Below are positions 35,374 through 44,123 of a DNA stretch of 64,000 nucleotides, one piece after another. Numbering within the stretch: position 1 is the stretch's first letter; each line of letters starts with the position of its first letter. The stretch lies in NCBI GenBank assembly GCA_027620075.1, contig JAQCEY010000002.1, positions 292,358 to 356,357 on the forward strand, in the 5' to 3' direction. Origin of the DNA: Pseudomonadota bacterium (lineage in GTDB: Bacteria > Pseudomonadota > Alphaproteobacteria > Rickettsiales > UBA6187). A program made the position numbers and the translations under genes. Below the pieces are notes generated by a model. That model worked only from the letters and a program-made list of their open reading frames with translations. It ran no database searches and had not been told where the DNA came from.

Positions 35374-37059
35374 TCAGCTCTCACCGACCTTATCCTTCTT
35401 AGCAAGTTCTCTTTTCAATATTTTTCCTATCAGCGATTTAGGCATTTCATCTACAAACTCAATATATGCAGGCTGCTTATATTTTGCTAACTTTCCTTTT
35501 AGGAATTCTTTTATTTGAGCCTCGGTTACTACCTCCTCCTGTTTCAGCTTGATATAGGCTTTAACTAATTGACCTTTTTCGTCATCGGACACACCCAGAA
35601 CGCTAGCCTCCTCAATACAAGGGTGCTTATATAATTCTTCTTCAATTTCCCTCGGATAAACGTTGAAACCGCTTGTAATTATCATTTCCTTCAACCTATC
35701 GACAATATAGATATAACCGTCTTTATCCATATAGCCCATATCTCCGGTATGCAGCCACCCTGAGCGAATCGTAGCTTTTGTCTCCGCCTCATTACCGAGA
35801 TAACCCTTCATGACCTGAGGGCCTTTGATGCATATTTCACCTATCTCACCTATCGGCATCGGCTTCCTTTCCCCTTCAATATCCATTATTTCAACAACGG
35901 TATTGGGCAAAGGTATGCCTATAGCCCCCTTCTTGTTCTCACCGAATAAAGGATTAGCCACGGCAACGGGTGAGCTTTCGGTAAGCCCGTAACCTTCTAT
36001 CAGTTTACAACCGGAGATTTCCTCAAACCTTTCTTTAACTTCTAACGGCAACGGCGCACCGCCCGATATACAGAATTTGAGCGAAGACAGATTATAGCTA
36101 GGTGTTTTCTCATGGTTGTTAAGGGCGGTAAATAAAGTCGGGACTCCGGGCATTAATGTTATTTTCTTTTTAGGTATGTCTTTTAATAGATTACCTATTT
36201 CAAGGCGTGAATGTATTACTATTTTACACGCTTTTAATATGCTAAGATTCATAACTACGGTCATAGCAAAAACATGGAAGAACGGCAGAACGCCGAACAT
36301 CACCTCCTCACCCTCCTTCAATCCCTCAAACCAAGCACCTGTCTGGATAGTGTTGCCGTATAGATTTGCATGTGTCAGCATAGCACCTTTTGGCGAACCT
36401 GTCGTACCACCCGTATATTGCAAAACGGCAACATCTTCTTTAGGATTAATTTCTACATGCTTGAAATTGCCGTCATTTTCATAGAACGAATCGGCACAAA
36501 TATTAGCCTCTCCATAACTAACCGAGGCTACCGATTTCTTTTTAAATAAACCGAACATCACCCCTTTTAAGAGCGGCAACTGCTTTTTAAAATCACCCAC
36601 AATTACCTTCTCAAGCATTGTAGATTGTAAGAGGCTTGCTGTTTTATCAAAAACCAAGCCTAAATTTAAAGTTACCATTATTTTTGTTTTGGAATCCTGC
36701 ACCTGATGTACTAATTCATTAACAGTATAAAGAGGATTATAGTTAACTACAATCCCGCCTGCCTTTAAAATTCCGTAATACGCAATTATAAACAAGGGAC
36801 AGTTCGGCATTAATAAACCTACCTTATCACCTTTTTTAACACCGTTGTCCTGAAGGCCTTTAGCAAATTTATCTGATAACTTTAAAATATCATTATAACT
36901 GTATATTTTTCCATAATAATCCACACAAACGCAATCGCCGTACTTTTTGGCAGACTCGTCCAAAATCATATGTAGGGGCTGCAAAATTATGGGGTTATCC
37001 CACTTAATATTTTCAGGATAGTTTTTCTCCCACAGATATTCTTTTTTACGTATAGCCAT
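35374..37059 (-). CDS. fadD: Long-chain fatty-acid--CoA ligase
   Basis: This 561-residue AMP-forming ligase activates fatty acids to acyl-CoA. The ATP/AMP motif is YTGGTTGSPKGAMLTH. GYGLTESSPVA precedes the GWLHTGDMGYMDKDGY motif and the FACS-like hinge VDRLKEMIITSGFNVYPRE. The catalytic Lys lies in MPKSLIGKILKREL. It opens the minus-strand fatty-acid oxidation group fadD-fadA-fadB-EEP-acyl-CoA dehydrogenase. The ribosome site is not obvious. Confidence 0.95.
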   Translation of the reverse strand: MAIRKKEYLWEKNYPENIKWDNPIILQPLHMILDESAKKYGDCVCVDYYGKIYSYNDILKLSDKFAKGLQDNGVKKGDKVGLLMPNCPLFIIAYYGILKAGGIVVNYNPLYTVNELVHQVQDSKTKIMVTLNLGLVFDKTASLLQSTMLEKVIVGDFKKQLPLLKGVMFGLFKKKSVASVSYGEANICADSFYENDGNFKHVEINPKEDVAVLQYTGGTTGSPKGAMLTHANLYGNTIQTGAWFEGLKEGEEVMFGVLPFFHVFAMTVVMNLSILKACKIVIHSRLEIGNLLKDIPKKKITLMPGVPTLFTALNNHEKTPSYNLSSLKFCISGGAPLPLEVKERFEEISGCKLIEGYGLTESSPVAVANPLFGENKKGAIGIPLPNTVVEIMDIEGERKPMPIGEIGEICIKGPQVMKGYLGNEAETKATIRSGWLHTGDMGYMDKDGYIYIVDRLKEMIITSGFNVYPREIEEELYKHPCIEEASVLGVSDDEKGQLVKAYIKLKQEEVVTEAQIKEFLKGKLAKYKQPAYIEFVDEMPKSLIGKILKRELAKKDKVGES

Positions 37060-37406
37060 AATCAGATTACAAACCTTTCATTAATAAATCCATTTCAGGA
37101 TAAACTATATTTTTTTTATTAGAAATATTTTTCTTATAAGTTGCAATATAGTAAATTCTAAATTCATTTCTCATAAAAAACGTCATTACCCGAATTGCCA
37201 AAGGCAATTATAGGGTAATCTCACCGAGATCGCCCTATAGTTTTCTAAAGAAAACTCGGGCGATGACGTAAATGAATTTAGAATTTACTATACATATCAA
37301 TCATGACAATTTTTAGCCTTCGTAACGAAATCATTTGTAAAATTACTTATTGATGTTATCTTAAATTCCCGTTTTCCAATTTTTTATTACATAAGAAGGT
37401 ATTTAT
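37060..37406. other. 347-bp intergenic region holding a repeat element
   Basis: No gene is visible. The central part is the palindromic element at 37147-37292. The remainder is AT-rich and probably contains the fadD promoter on one side and that of the small plus-strand gene on the other. AAGG lies 7 bp before its ATG. Confidence 0.6.
37147..37292. repeat. 146-bp palindromic element with perfect 23-bp ends
   Basis: The terminal inverted repeats 37147-37169 and 37270-37292 match at all 23 positions. The core 37181-37268 is bounded by CGTCAT and ATGACG. Its first 43 bases equal the reverse complement of the core at 1370-1455. One inner hairpin differs in both arms while staying paired. There is no coding capacity. 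Confidence 0.85.
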
Positions 37407-37685
37407 ATGAAACAGGATAACCCAAACGAACCCGACCAAAAACATAGTTGGCTACAAAAATTACTAGAAAACAACAGTAAAAAACAAGACCCTCTGGAAA
37501 CAAGTCTGTCCGATTCGAGCAGAGCAGAAAAATCAGCCGACTTAGACGAGTCGGTTAGGTCGGGTCTTAATGCATCGAACAGAGCAAAGCTATCTGAAGA
37601 AAATAAAAGTAAAAATCACGTTCAATCATTAAAAGATGAAAGAAGTAAAATCACGGCTGAAGAAGTAATGTGGTTTGGAAGTTAA
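37407..37685 (+). CDS. Small hydrophilic hypothetical protein
   Basis: This 92-residue protein is very rich in Ser, Lys, Asp and Glu. It has no hydrophobic segment and is probably disordered. It ends with KITAEEVMWFGS, the only hydrophobic patch, which might be a binding motif. AAGG at 7 bp before the ATG and a terminator after the stop support a real gene. I recognise no family. Confidence 0.6.
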   Translation: MKQDNPNEPDQKHSWLQKLLENNSKKQDPLETSLSDSSRAEKSADLDESVRSGLNASNRAKLSEENKSKNHVQSLKDERSKITAEEVMWFGS

Positions 37686-37696
37686 AATATAACTTA

Positions 37697-37730
37697 ACAT
37701 AAGTAGGGTTAGACAATATCCTACTTATGT
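37697..37730. terminator. Bidirectional terminator between convergent genes
   Basis: A perfect 11-bp stem (37697-37707 with 37720-37730) has a 12-base loop, followed by CCCTTTTC on the plus side. It overlaps the last codons of the minus-strand glycosyltransferase gene and lies 12 bp after the plus-strand small gene. Confidence 0.65.
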
Positions 37731-38758
37731 CCCTTTTCAATTTTTATCAATGCTTCTAAAATTTTTCTTCCGATAACCTCCGATTCATATTTTTGAGCCG
37801 TCTTATATGCATTCTCAGCAAGTTTTCTAGCCAAAGCCCTGTCGTTTAATAATTTTTCCACCGCCGAAGCTATCATTCTGCTATCGCCTTTTTCAACAAT
37901 AATTGCATCTTTTTTCTGCGTAGCTATTTCCGCAGGTCCTTCTGAATCGGTAGTGATTACCGCTTTTCCCCTTGCAAAAGCTTCCAGCAAAATTATACCG
38001 AAAGGTTCATGTATCGAAGGCAGCACAAAAATATCTATATTATTAAAAAACTTCGACTTATTCTCAACCCACCCCAAAAACTGAACCCTATCATCTAAAT
38101 GCAAATCCTTAACAAGCTTTTTGAGTATAGGCTCTTCTTCACCTGTTCCGCCTATAACGGCTTTAAAATCAACTGCCCTGTCTTTTAGCTCGGATAAAGA
38201 CCTTACAAAAAAATCAAATCCTTTTTTTTGTACAAAACGCCCCATAGTACCTATAACAACCGGCACTTTGAATTCACTTATAGCAACTTCGGAACTAGGC
38301 ATTTTTATCATGTTCGGGATTTTGTATATAGTATCTTCTTTTTGTCCCATAGAGATAAGGGTTGATTTTAGATCTTCGGTTGTCGCAAACATGGCACTAA
38401 ATCCGATTTGCCTTTTTAAGCTATAATTATGCGTAACGCCGACTATAGGTAGTTTAAGCTTTTGTGCGGGAGACCTTAACAGGATTGCCGCCCTGTTACC
38501 GTGTACAATAATTACATCAGGCTTTATTTGCTTCAGGATTTTCTTCAGATAACTTTTAGCCAAAAAGTCAAATATACCTTTATTTTTAACATTAACTATG
38601 TTCACCTGAAGACCTACCAGAGCAGGTCTTACCTGAGCATTAGGATGTATAATAGCCGTTACCTTACACCCCTGATTCTTCAGACATGTGCAATAATCTA
38701 TAAAAGCTTGTTCTATACCTCCTAAACCACGGCTAAACATGGCGTTTACTACATGCAT
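37721..38758 (-). CDS. Glycosyltransferase family 4 (GT-B)
   Basis: This 345-residue GT-B enzyme transfers a sugar from a nucleotide donor, probably for LPS or surface glycan. The N-terminal half includes FSRGLGGIEQAFIDY. The C-terminal donor domain has VPVVIGTMGRFVQKKGFDF, GGTGEEEP and VQFLGWVENKSKF. It ends with the E-x7-E motif EPFGIILLEAFARGKAVI. Donor and acceptor cannot be read from sequence. AAAGG stands just upstream of the ATG. It is monocistronic, facing a small gene across a terminator. Confidence 0.92.
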   Translation of the reverse strand: MHVVNAMFSRGLGGIEQAFIDYCTCLKNQGCKVTAIIHPNAQVRPALVGLQVNIVNVKNKGIFDFLAKSYLKKILKQIKPDVIIVHGNRAAILLRSPAQKLKLPIVGVTHNYSLKRQIGFSAMFATTEDLKSTLISMGQKEDTIYKIPNMIKMPSSEVAISEFKVPVVIGTMGRFVQKKGFDFFVRSLSELKDRAVDFKAVIGGTGEEEPILKKLVKDLHLDDRVQFLGWVENKSKFFNNIDIFVLPSIHEPFGIILLEAFARGKAVITTDSEGPAEIATQKKDAIIVEKGDSRMIASAVEKLLNDRALARKLAENAYKTAQKYESEVIGRKILEALIKIEKGHK

Positions 38759-38939
38759 ACAAGACCTTTTTTACTATTATCGATATCCAAAAATTAGAAA
38801 AAATGCACACAAAGCACCGTTTGGTGGTATCAAAATCTAAAAAGAACCACAAGTTTAAAAACTATACAAGATTATTTGCGACATAAAAGACTTTAATTAA
38901 CCCAATTGCAAGTTTAACGATCAAACCGTTAAACTTACG

Positions 38940-39203
38940 TTAATTAATCGTCATCAGGTAATTTACTTTTTTGAACTCGGCAGGCTTTATAATCTCACAC
39001 GACTCAACCCTTACCGAATGTAACTTACCGTCGAGTTCACGCTCCCAAAAATCCAAAAACCCCTTTAAATGTGGAAAATCAGGGGATTTATCATATTCTT
39101 GCCATAAATATGTTTGTAACAAAGAAGGATGGTCGGGCATAAAATAGAAAATATTTGCCGTTGTTAGCCTTAAATCATTTAACATTAACTGCATATAACT
39201 CAT
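38940..39203 (-). CDS. usg: Usg family protein
   Basis: This 87-residue protein of the alphaproteobacterial Usg family has the hallmark core NDLRLTTANIFYFMPDHPS, LLQTYLWQEYDKSPDFP and ELDGKLHSVRV. It was named for a gene upstream of trpF in Caulobacter, and its function is unknown. The ATG at 39203 is preferred over an in-frame start at 39224. GGAGG lies 8 bp before it, and the conserved region begins a few residues later. No trp gene is nearby here. Confidence 0.92.
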   Translation of the reverse strand: MSYMQLMLNDLRLTTANIFYFMPDHPSLLQTYLWQEYDKSPDFPHLKGFLDFWERELDGKLHSVRVESCEIIKPAEFKKVNYLMTIN

Positions 39204-39299
39204 ACAAATAACCTCCATAACCACGAGTTATAAGGTTATTATAGCATAAAATTTGTTAAATTTTGATTAAAATTAACAGAAAAACCATTACAAATAATA

Positions 39300-40703
39300 C
39301 TATTCGCCCGTCATTATCCTGTCAACCAGCTCTTTAACCGTAGGAACGAATCCATCTTTATAGAAAGGATCTTGAGCAAACTTGTATGCGTTATGACCTG
39401 CAAACATCAATTGATCTTCAATAGAACCGGCTCCATGTGCAATATCCTGCAAGGTTTTTTGTATGCAAAAACTTCTTGGATCGGCTTTTTTACCGGTAGT
39501 ATAATCATCATGATCCTTCCAGTTACTGAAGCTACAATGACTCAAACAGCCCATGCAATTTACCTGATCCTCATGAATAATATCAGCTTCTTTTTTAGTG
39601 ACGAATATCAATGTAGATTCCGGCGTTTTCAACGCCTCCACATAACCTTCCGAAATCCATTTAACCGCTCTTTCTTTGTCTTGAGTTTCAACATAGACAT
39701 TTCTTTTTCTCGGCCCTATAGGCAAGGCTTCGGTTAATACGCCTTCAGGATTAGTAACATACGGAATCTGCCTGTCCTGCCTGCCTTCAAGGCTTCTTAA
39801 AAAATCATTCCTCACAGCAGAAGAATAAAAGCCCGTAGGGCTAAATCTATTAAGCAGAACATCGCCCTCACTTAAGGTCAAAAGCCTTTTTTTCCAATCA
39901 TCAGGCACAGGGCTTTCCTTTGTCAGTATAGGTCTTGTACCGTATTGAAAGCAAATCGGCCCTATCTCAGGGTTATCAAGCCAGTGTGACCAGTCTTTCA
40001 AATACCAAACCCCTCCCGCCATAACGATAGGCGTATCATTCAAGCCCACCGAATTCATAAAACTTCTTATTTGTGCAACCCTCGGATACGGGTCTTCCGG
40101 ATTTTTAGGGTCTTCACTGTTACTTAAACCGTTATGACCTCCGGCAAGCCACGGGTCTTCATATACCACGGCTCCAAGCCTTTCGTATGATTTTGAATAT
40201 GAACGCTTCCATAATGCCCTGAACGCTCTCATAGATGAAACTATAGGATAATAATAAACATTATATTTTTCTGCTATTTCAGCTAACTTATAAGGCATTC
40301 CCGCACCGCATGTAACGCCATGCACAAGCCCCTTAGCACCTTCCAGCACACCTTCTAAAACCCGTTGTGCGCCACCCATTTCCCATAAAACATTTATGTG
40401 CAAACGCCCTTCACCGTTAGATGTCTCATGAGCGATTTTAGCCTGATGGATACCGCCTTGAATACCCATTTGGACAAGCTCTTCATGACGTTCGCGCCTC
40501 GTATGTCCTTTATAAACTACAGGGATTACATTGCCGTCTTTATCGTAACTATCGGCATTTACGCCCGAGAAGGTTCCCACAGCACCGGCTGCGGCAAAAG
40601 CACCCGAACTATCACCGTTAGTTACAGCCACTCCCTTTCCACCCTCAACAATCGGTAAAACTTCTTTCCCTGATATAAGAACCGGTTTTAAATTTTTTAA
40701 CAA
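39300..40703 (-). CDS. Nitronate monooxygenase-like flavoprotein with Cys cluster
   Basis: This 467-residue TIM-barrel FMN protein of the NMO/NPD family (COG2070) has GVTCGAGMPYKLAEIA, PIVMAGGVWYLKDW and GPICFQYGTRPI. It is longer than typical NMO enzymes (320-380). Near residue 385 it has CMGCLSHCSF with a further Cys in RSFCIQ, a CxxCxxxC...C pattern that could hold an iron-sulfur cluster. The start is TTG with GGAA upstream. Its substrate is unknown, and NAD(P)H-dependent flavin reduction or nitronate oxidation are the usual options. It is preceded by the IalB-like gene and followed by usg. Confidence 0.85.
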   Translation of the reverse strand: MLKNLKPVLISGKEVLPIVEGGKGVAVTNGDSSGAFAAAGAVGTFSGVNADSYDKDGNVIPVVYKGHTRRERHEELVQMGIQGGIHQAKIAHETSNGEGRLHINVLWEMGGAQRVLEGVLEGAKGLVHGVTCGAGMPYKLAEIAEKYNVYYYPIVSSMRAFRALWKRSYSKSYERLGAVVYEDPWLAGGHNGLSNSEDPKNPEDPYPRVAQIRSFMNSVGLNDTPIVMAGGVWYLKDWSHWLDNPEIGPICFQYGTRPILTKESPVPDDWKKRLLTLSEGDVLLNRFSPTGFYSSAVRNDFLRSLEGRQDRQIPYVTNPEGVLTEALPIGPRKRNVYVETQDKERAVKWISEGYVEALKTPESTLIFVTKKEADIIHEDQVNCMGCLSHCSFSNWKDHDDYTTGKKADPRSFCIQKTLQDIAHGAGSIEDQLMFAGHNAYKFAQDPFYKDGFVPTVKELVDRIMTGE

Positions 40704-40875
40704 AGTTTATTCCAATTTAAGTTTAAAAATATAGTTAAGAAAAATTTTATATCAAAGACACTTTAATAAGTCCACACGATAAAGACCTTTGACGATAAAA
40801 GTTAAAACAAACCTCGTAGTAAAGATTAAAGAATAACCGAGAAAATAACAGGTAGCACCCCTGCTTATTTAAGTA

Positions 40876-41382
40876 TTAGCCGGCATTGCACAGACTACGC
40901 ATCTTATCATAAGCCGCAGTAAAGCCGCTTAGTGAGTATGTATCGATAGAGTAAGTGCCTTTTGTAGAAGTGCCTTTTATTCTCATTTTCATTCCTTTTT
41001 TCATTTTACCTATTGCTATATTATCGTATTTTGCCGTTTTAAACCACGCAAACTCACCGTCTGTCACGCTAAGTTTATATTCCACGTTATCGATAATAGC
41101 ACGAGGCTCCGTACCTTCTTTATACGGATAACCGCTCGTAATACTGAACTCATCACGATCACCGCTAACATTGGTTACCATCACATAAGGATCGCCCCTA
41201 TGACTGTAATTACCGGTCTTATTAGTCGGAAAACTAACAATGTAGCACAACTTCCGACTGTTTTGATAAGAAGTATATACCGACCAGTCCTGATATGAGT
41301 TTTTAAATTCCTGCGAATTTGCAACCGAAGCTACCGCAAAAAATGAAAAAACTACTGATATAAATAATAATTTATGTCTCAT
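40876..41382 (-). CDS. Invasion-associated locus B (IalB)-like periplasmic protein
   Basis: This 168-residue exported protein has a signal peptide ending near ANS-Q (about 24). The IalB domain shows YQDWSVYTS, KLCYIVSFP, RGDPYVMVT and a final Cys in MRSLCNAG. IalB was described in Bartonella for erythrocyte entry, but homologues occur in most free-living alphaproteobacteria. A virulence role should not be assumed. It is preceded by a 133-bp gap from the Hpt gene. Confidence 0.9.
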   Translation of the reverse strand: MRHKLLFISVVFSFFAVASVANSQEFKNSYQDWSVYTSYQNSRKLCYIVSFPTNKTGNYSHRGDPYVMVTNVSGDRDEFSITSGYPYKEGTEPRAIIDNVEYKLSVTDGEFAWFKTAKYDNIAIGKMKKGMKMRIKGTSTKGTYSIDTYSLSGFTAAYDKMRSLCNAG

Positions 41383-41515
41383 ATTAAAAAACTACTTATT
41401 TTTTGTTACTATTGACTACGCTAAAGGATTAACGCAAAAATCATTTTTGGTCAAATTATTTTCAAAAAAACCTTGATTTAGGCTAGTATCGGCGGAAAAA
41501 TAGTTAAAAAATTAA

Positions 41516-41872
41516 CTAACCGATCAGTTTTTTCATCTTTTCCCGAGAGGCTTGAAAACTTGATTCCAACTCACCGAACAGATCTTTGATTTCTTCAATG
41601 TTACCACCTTCATCTATCATCATTGAATGAGCTTCGCTCTCAATTTTATCGGCGATATCCGACACTATTTCAGCGCCGAATTCATTGGCAGTATTTTTCA
41701 TTGTATGGGCAAGAGATTGGATTTTAAGGCAGTCTTTTGACTCAATTCCGTTTTGTATTCCGACAATATAAATTGAGGAATCTTTAAAGAAATTATTTAT
41801 TTCCGAGGAAAAGTCATCTTCTAATAATTGTTTTATTTTCAGGTACTTTTTCTCATTTATCAAATGTAACAT
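41516..41872 (-). CDS. Histidine phosphotransfer (Hpt) protein
   Basis: This 118-residue single-domain Hpt protein has phosphoacceptor His56 in SLAHTMKNTANEFGA, the standard H-box, within a four-helix bundle. It would shuttle phosphate between a hybrid kinase and a response regulator. No hybrid kinase is in the window. The gene is divergent from the OmpR-type regulator at 42021, though that system has a classical kinase, so the real partner is unclear. Confidence 0.85.
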   Translation of the reverse strand: MLHLINEKKYLKIKQLLEDDFSSEINNFFKDSSIYIVGIQNGIESKDCLKIQSLAHTMKNTANEFGAEIVSDIADKIESEAHSMMIDEGGNIEEIKDLFGELESSFQASREKMKKLIG

Positions 41873-42020
41873 CGTTACAACATAGTAAAAACAAATATGC
41901 CTTTACCGCCTCTTTAAAATAATATAAAAACTATTATCATAAATTATACATACCAAAAGTTAACAAACAATTAACCCGAGTCAAAAACAATACCGATTAT
42001 AACAACACAGCGATTTTAAT

Positions 42021-42692
42021 ATGAAAATTCTACTTATAGAAGATGATATAAAAGTATCCGAATATATAATAAACGGCTTAAAAGAAGCAGGGCATAACGT
42101 AGACAGCTCAAGGGACGGTAAAGACGGCTTATTTCTTGCTACCACCGAAATTTATGATGTAATTATAGTTGATAGAATGCTGCCGTCAGTTGACGGACTT
42201 ACAATTATACAGACAATGCGGGCTTCCGATAACAAAACACCTGTTATCATATTAAGTGCACTTGGAGATGTAGACGATAGGGTAAAAGGTCTAAAATCAG
42301 GTAGCGATGATTACCTTGTAAAGCCTTTTGCCTTTGTTGAGTTGATGGCAAGAATAGATGCTTTAAGTCGCAGAACGGCAGGTTGCTCAGGGAAGAACCT
42401 AACCGTTTTAAAAGCAAGAGGCATTGAACTTGATCTGTTATCCAGAAAAGTAAGGGTAAATGATAAGGAAGTTGATATTCAGGGGCGTGAATTTAACCTC
42501 CTTGAATACCTGATGCGAAATAAAGGCAATGTAGTTACCAGAACCATGCTCTTAGAAGGTGTTTGGGATTACAATTTCGACCCTCAAACCAATGTTATAG
42601 ATGTACATGTCAGCAGGGTACGCAAAAAGATAGGCGATGATGGCGGAAAAATAATCAGGACGGTTCGCGGTGCAGGATATATCATCGAGTAG
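42021..42692 (+). CDS. OmpR-family response regulator
   Basis: This 223-residue transcription regulator has a receiver domain (1-115) with acidic pocket Asp8-Asp9, phosphoacceptor Asp51 and Lys101 (YLVKPF). A winged-helix DNA-binding domain (about 128-220) follows, with LDLLSRKVRVN, REFNLLEYLMRNKGNVVTR and VDVHVSRVRKKI. It overlaps the kinase gene by 23 bp. It resembles QseB/PmrA-type regulators. Targets are unknown, but the lipid-modification cluster begins right after the kinase. Confidence 0.95.
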   Translation: MKILLIEDDIKVSEYIINGLKEAGHNVDSSRDGKDGLFLATTEIYDVIIVDRMLPSVDGLTIIQTMRASDNKTPVIILSALGDVDDRVKGLKSGSDDYLVKPFAFVELMARIDALSRRTAGCSGKNLTVLKARGIELDLLSRKVRVNDKEVDIQGREFNLLEYLMRNKGNVVTRTMLLEGVWDYNFDPQTNVIDVHVSRVRKKIGDDGGKIIRTVRGAGYIIE

Positions 42693-44034
42693 CCCTCGAA
42701 ATTATTATCAAAGTTCCAGCTTTAAAATGGCTGCTCTGTTTACGTTTCTGTTAAGCCTGTGCGTAATAATCATAGGATATTTCTTGTATGATTTCAGCCA
42801 AAAAAGCTTTTTGAGGGAAACTGAAGCCGCAATTAATAGTGAAATTGAAAACATACTGTCAATCACCTCCGATGCCGGCAGTAAAGGCGTGGAATCTCTA
42901 ATTACAAAGCGAGGTAAACTAAAAAAACACCCTATATACTACTATCAGGATATAGACGGCAACTTTCTTGCAGGCAATATAGATAATGTTCCCAAGCAAA
43001 CTTCGCTGATAAAAGAGGGTATAGTCGGTTTTAAAATAGACATAAACGGCACAGAGCATCAGGTTGCCGCCAAAATACACACATTTGCCGACGGTTCAAA
43101 GCTATTGGTAGCAAGGAACATTCACGACATAATAACCGGCTATAACAAGCTGAAAACTTTCAGTATTTTTATTATAATCTTTATGTTACTGGTAGTTTTG
43201 ATAAGCTTCCTGATAAGTAACTTTGTTGTCAGCCGTATAAACAAAATAACCAATACGGTACGGCAGATAATAGACACAGGCGACCTGTCACGCCGGATAT
43301 CGACCGATAGCAATTGGGACGACCTTAGCTATCTTTCCGATACGCTTAATCATATGCTGGAAAAAATAGAATCCCTGATGCAGAGTGTAAAGCAGGTCAG
43401 CGACAATATCGCCCATGATTTAAAAACCCCTATAACAAGACTAAGGGGGGACTTAGATAACTTAAAGAACAAAAAGCTTACCGGAAAAGATATTTCACAA
43501 CTGGTAGATGAAGCAGACAGGATAATAAATATATTTAATTCCCTATTGAGAATCGCAAATATTGAAAAAGGCAAGTCATCGCAAAATTTCGCCGATATAC
43601 AAATAAACACCGTTTTAAAAGACGCAGTTGAACTTTATGAGCCTTTCATACACGAAAATAACTTGCACATTAACTTTGAGGCGGAAGAAACTCTACTTAT
43701 AAATGCAGATAAGGACATGTTGTTCCAGATGTTCGCAAATATAATTGATAATGCTATAAAATTCTCACCTTCTAACAGCGATATTAATATCAGGCTATCA
43801 AAAGAAAAAAATTATGCACTGGTATCCATATCCGATAAAGGAGCGGGGATAAATAAAAATGATTACGAAAAAGTTTTCGAGCGTTTTTACAGAGCCGATA
43901 AAAGCCGCAATACACACGGTCACGGTCTTGGACTAAGCATGGTTAAGGCTATTGTAGATATCCACAAGGGAATAATAAAATTAGAGGATAACAATCCGGG
44001 TTTAATAGTAAATATCTATATACCTATAAGATAA
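42670..44034 (+). CDS. Sensor histidine kinase with HAMP domain
   Basis: This 454-residue inner-membrane kinase has two transmembrane helices (about 21-41 and 163-187) around a short periplasmic sensor (about 42-160). HAMP follows (188-240). HisKA carries phospho-His249 in AHDLKTPITRLRGD. The ATPase domain has N-box NIIDNAIKFSPSN, DKGAGI, and HGHGLGLSMVKAI. The start is a GTG inside the regulator gene, and an ATG at 42727 is possible. It is the partner of the regulator at 42021. The ligand is unknown. Confidence 0.94.
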   Translation: MQDISSSSPRNYYQSSSFKMAALFTFLLSLCVIIIGYFLYDFSQKSFLRETEAAINSEIENILSITSDAGSKGVESLITKRGKLKKHPIYYYQDIDGNFLAGNIDNVPKQTSLIKEGIVGFKIDINGTEHQVAAKIHTFADGSKLLVARNIHDIITGYNKLKTFSIFIIIFMLLVVLISFLISNFVVSRINKITNTVRQIIDTGDLSRRISTDSNWDDLSYLSDTLNHMLEKIESLMQSVKQVSDNIAHDLKTPITRLRGDLDNLKNKKLTGKDISQLVDEADRIINIFNSLLRIANIEKGKSSQNFADIQINTVLKDAVELYEPFIHENNLHINFEAEETLLINADKDMLFQMFANIIDNAIKFSPSNSDINIRLSKEKNYALVSISDKGAGINKNDYEKVFERFYRADKSRNTHGHGLGLSMVKAIVDIHKGIIKLEDNNPGLIVNIYIPIR

Positions 44035-44123
44035 AAATTAAAATCTTTTAATATATCAAAGACCTTTATTTAATGTAGCCTGTATTATAATGTTCTTATT
44101 AAATATAATACGGATTCTTTTTT

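Noticed and set aside
38910..38936. Perfect 10-bp hairpin after usg as a terminator
   Set aside because: No T-run follows on either strand, so I do not call it an intrinsic terminator. It may still be a stabilising hairpin.
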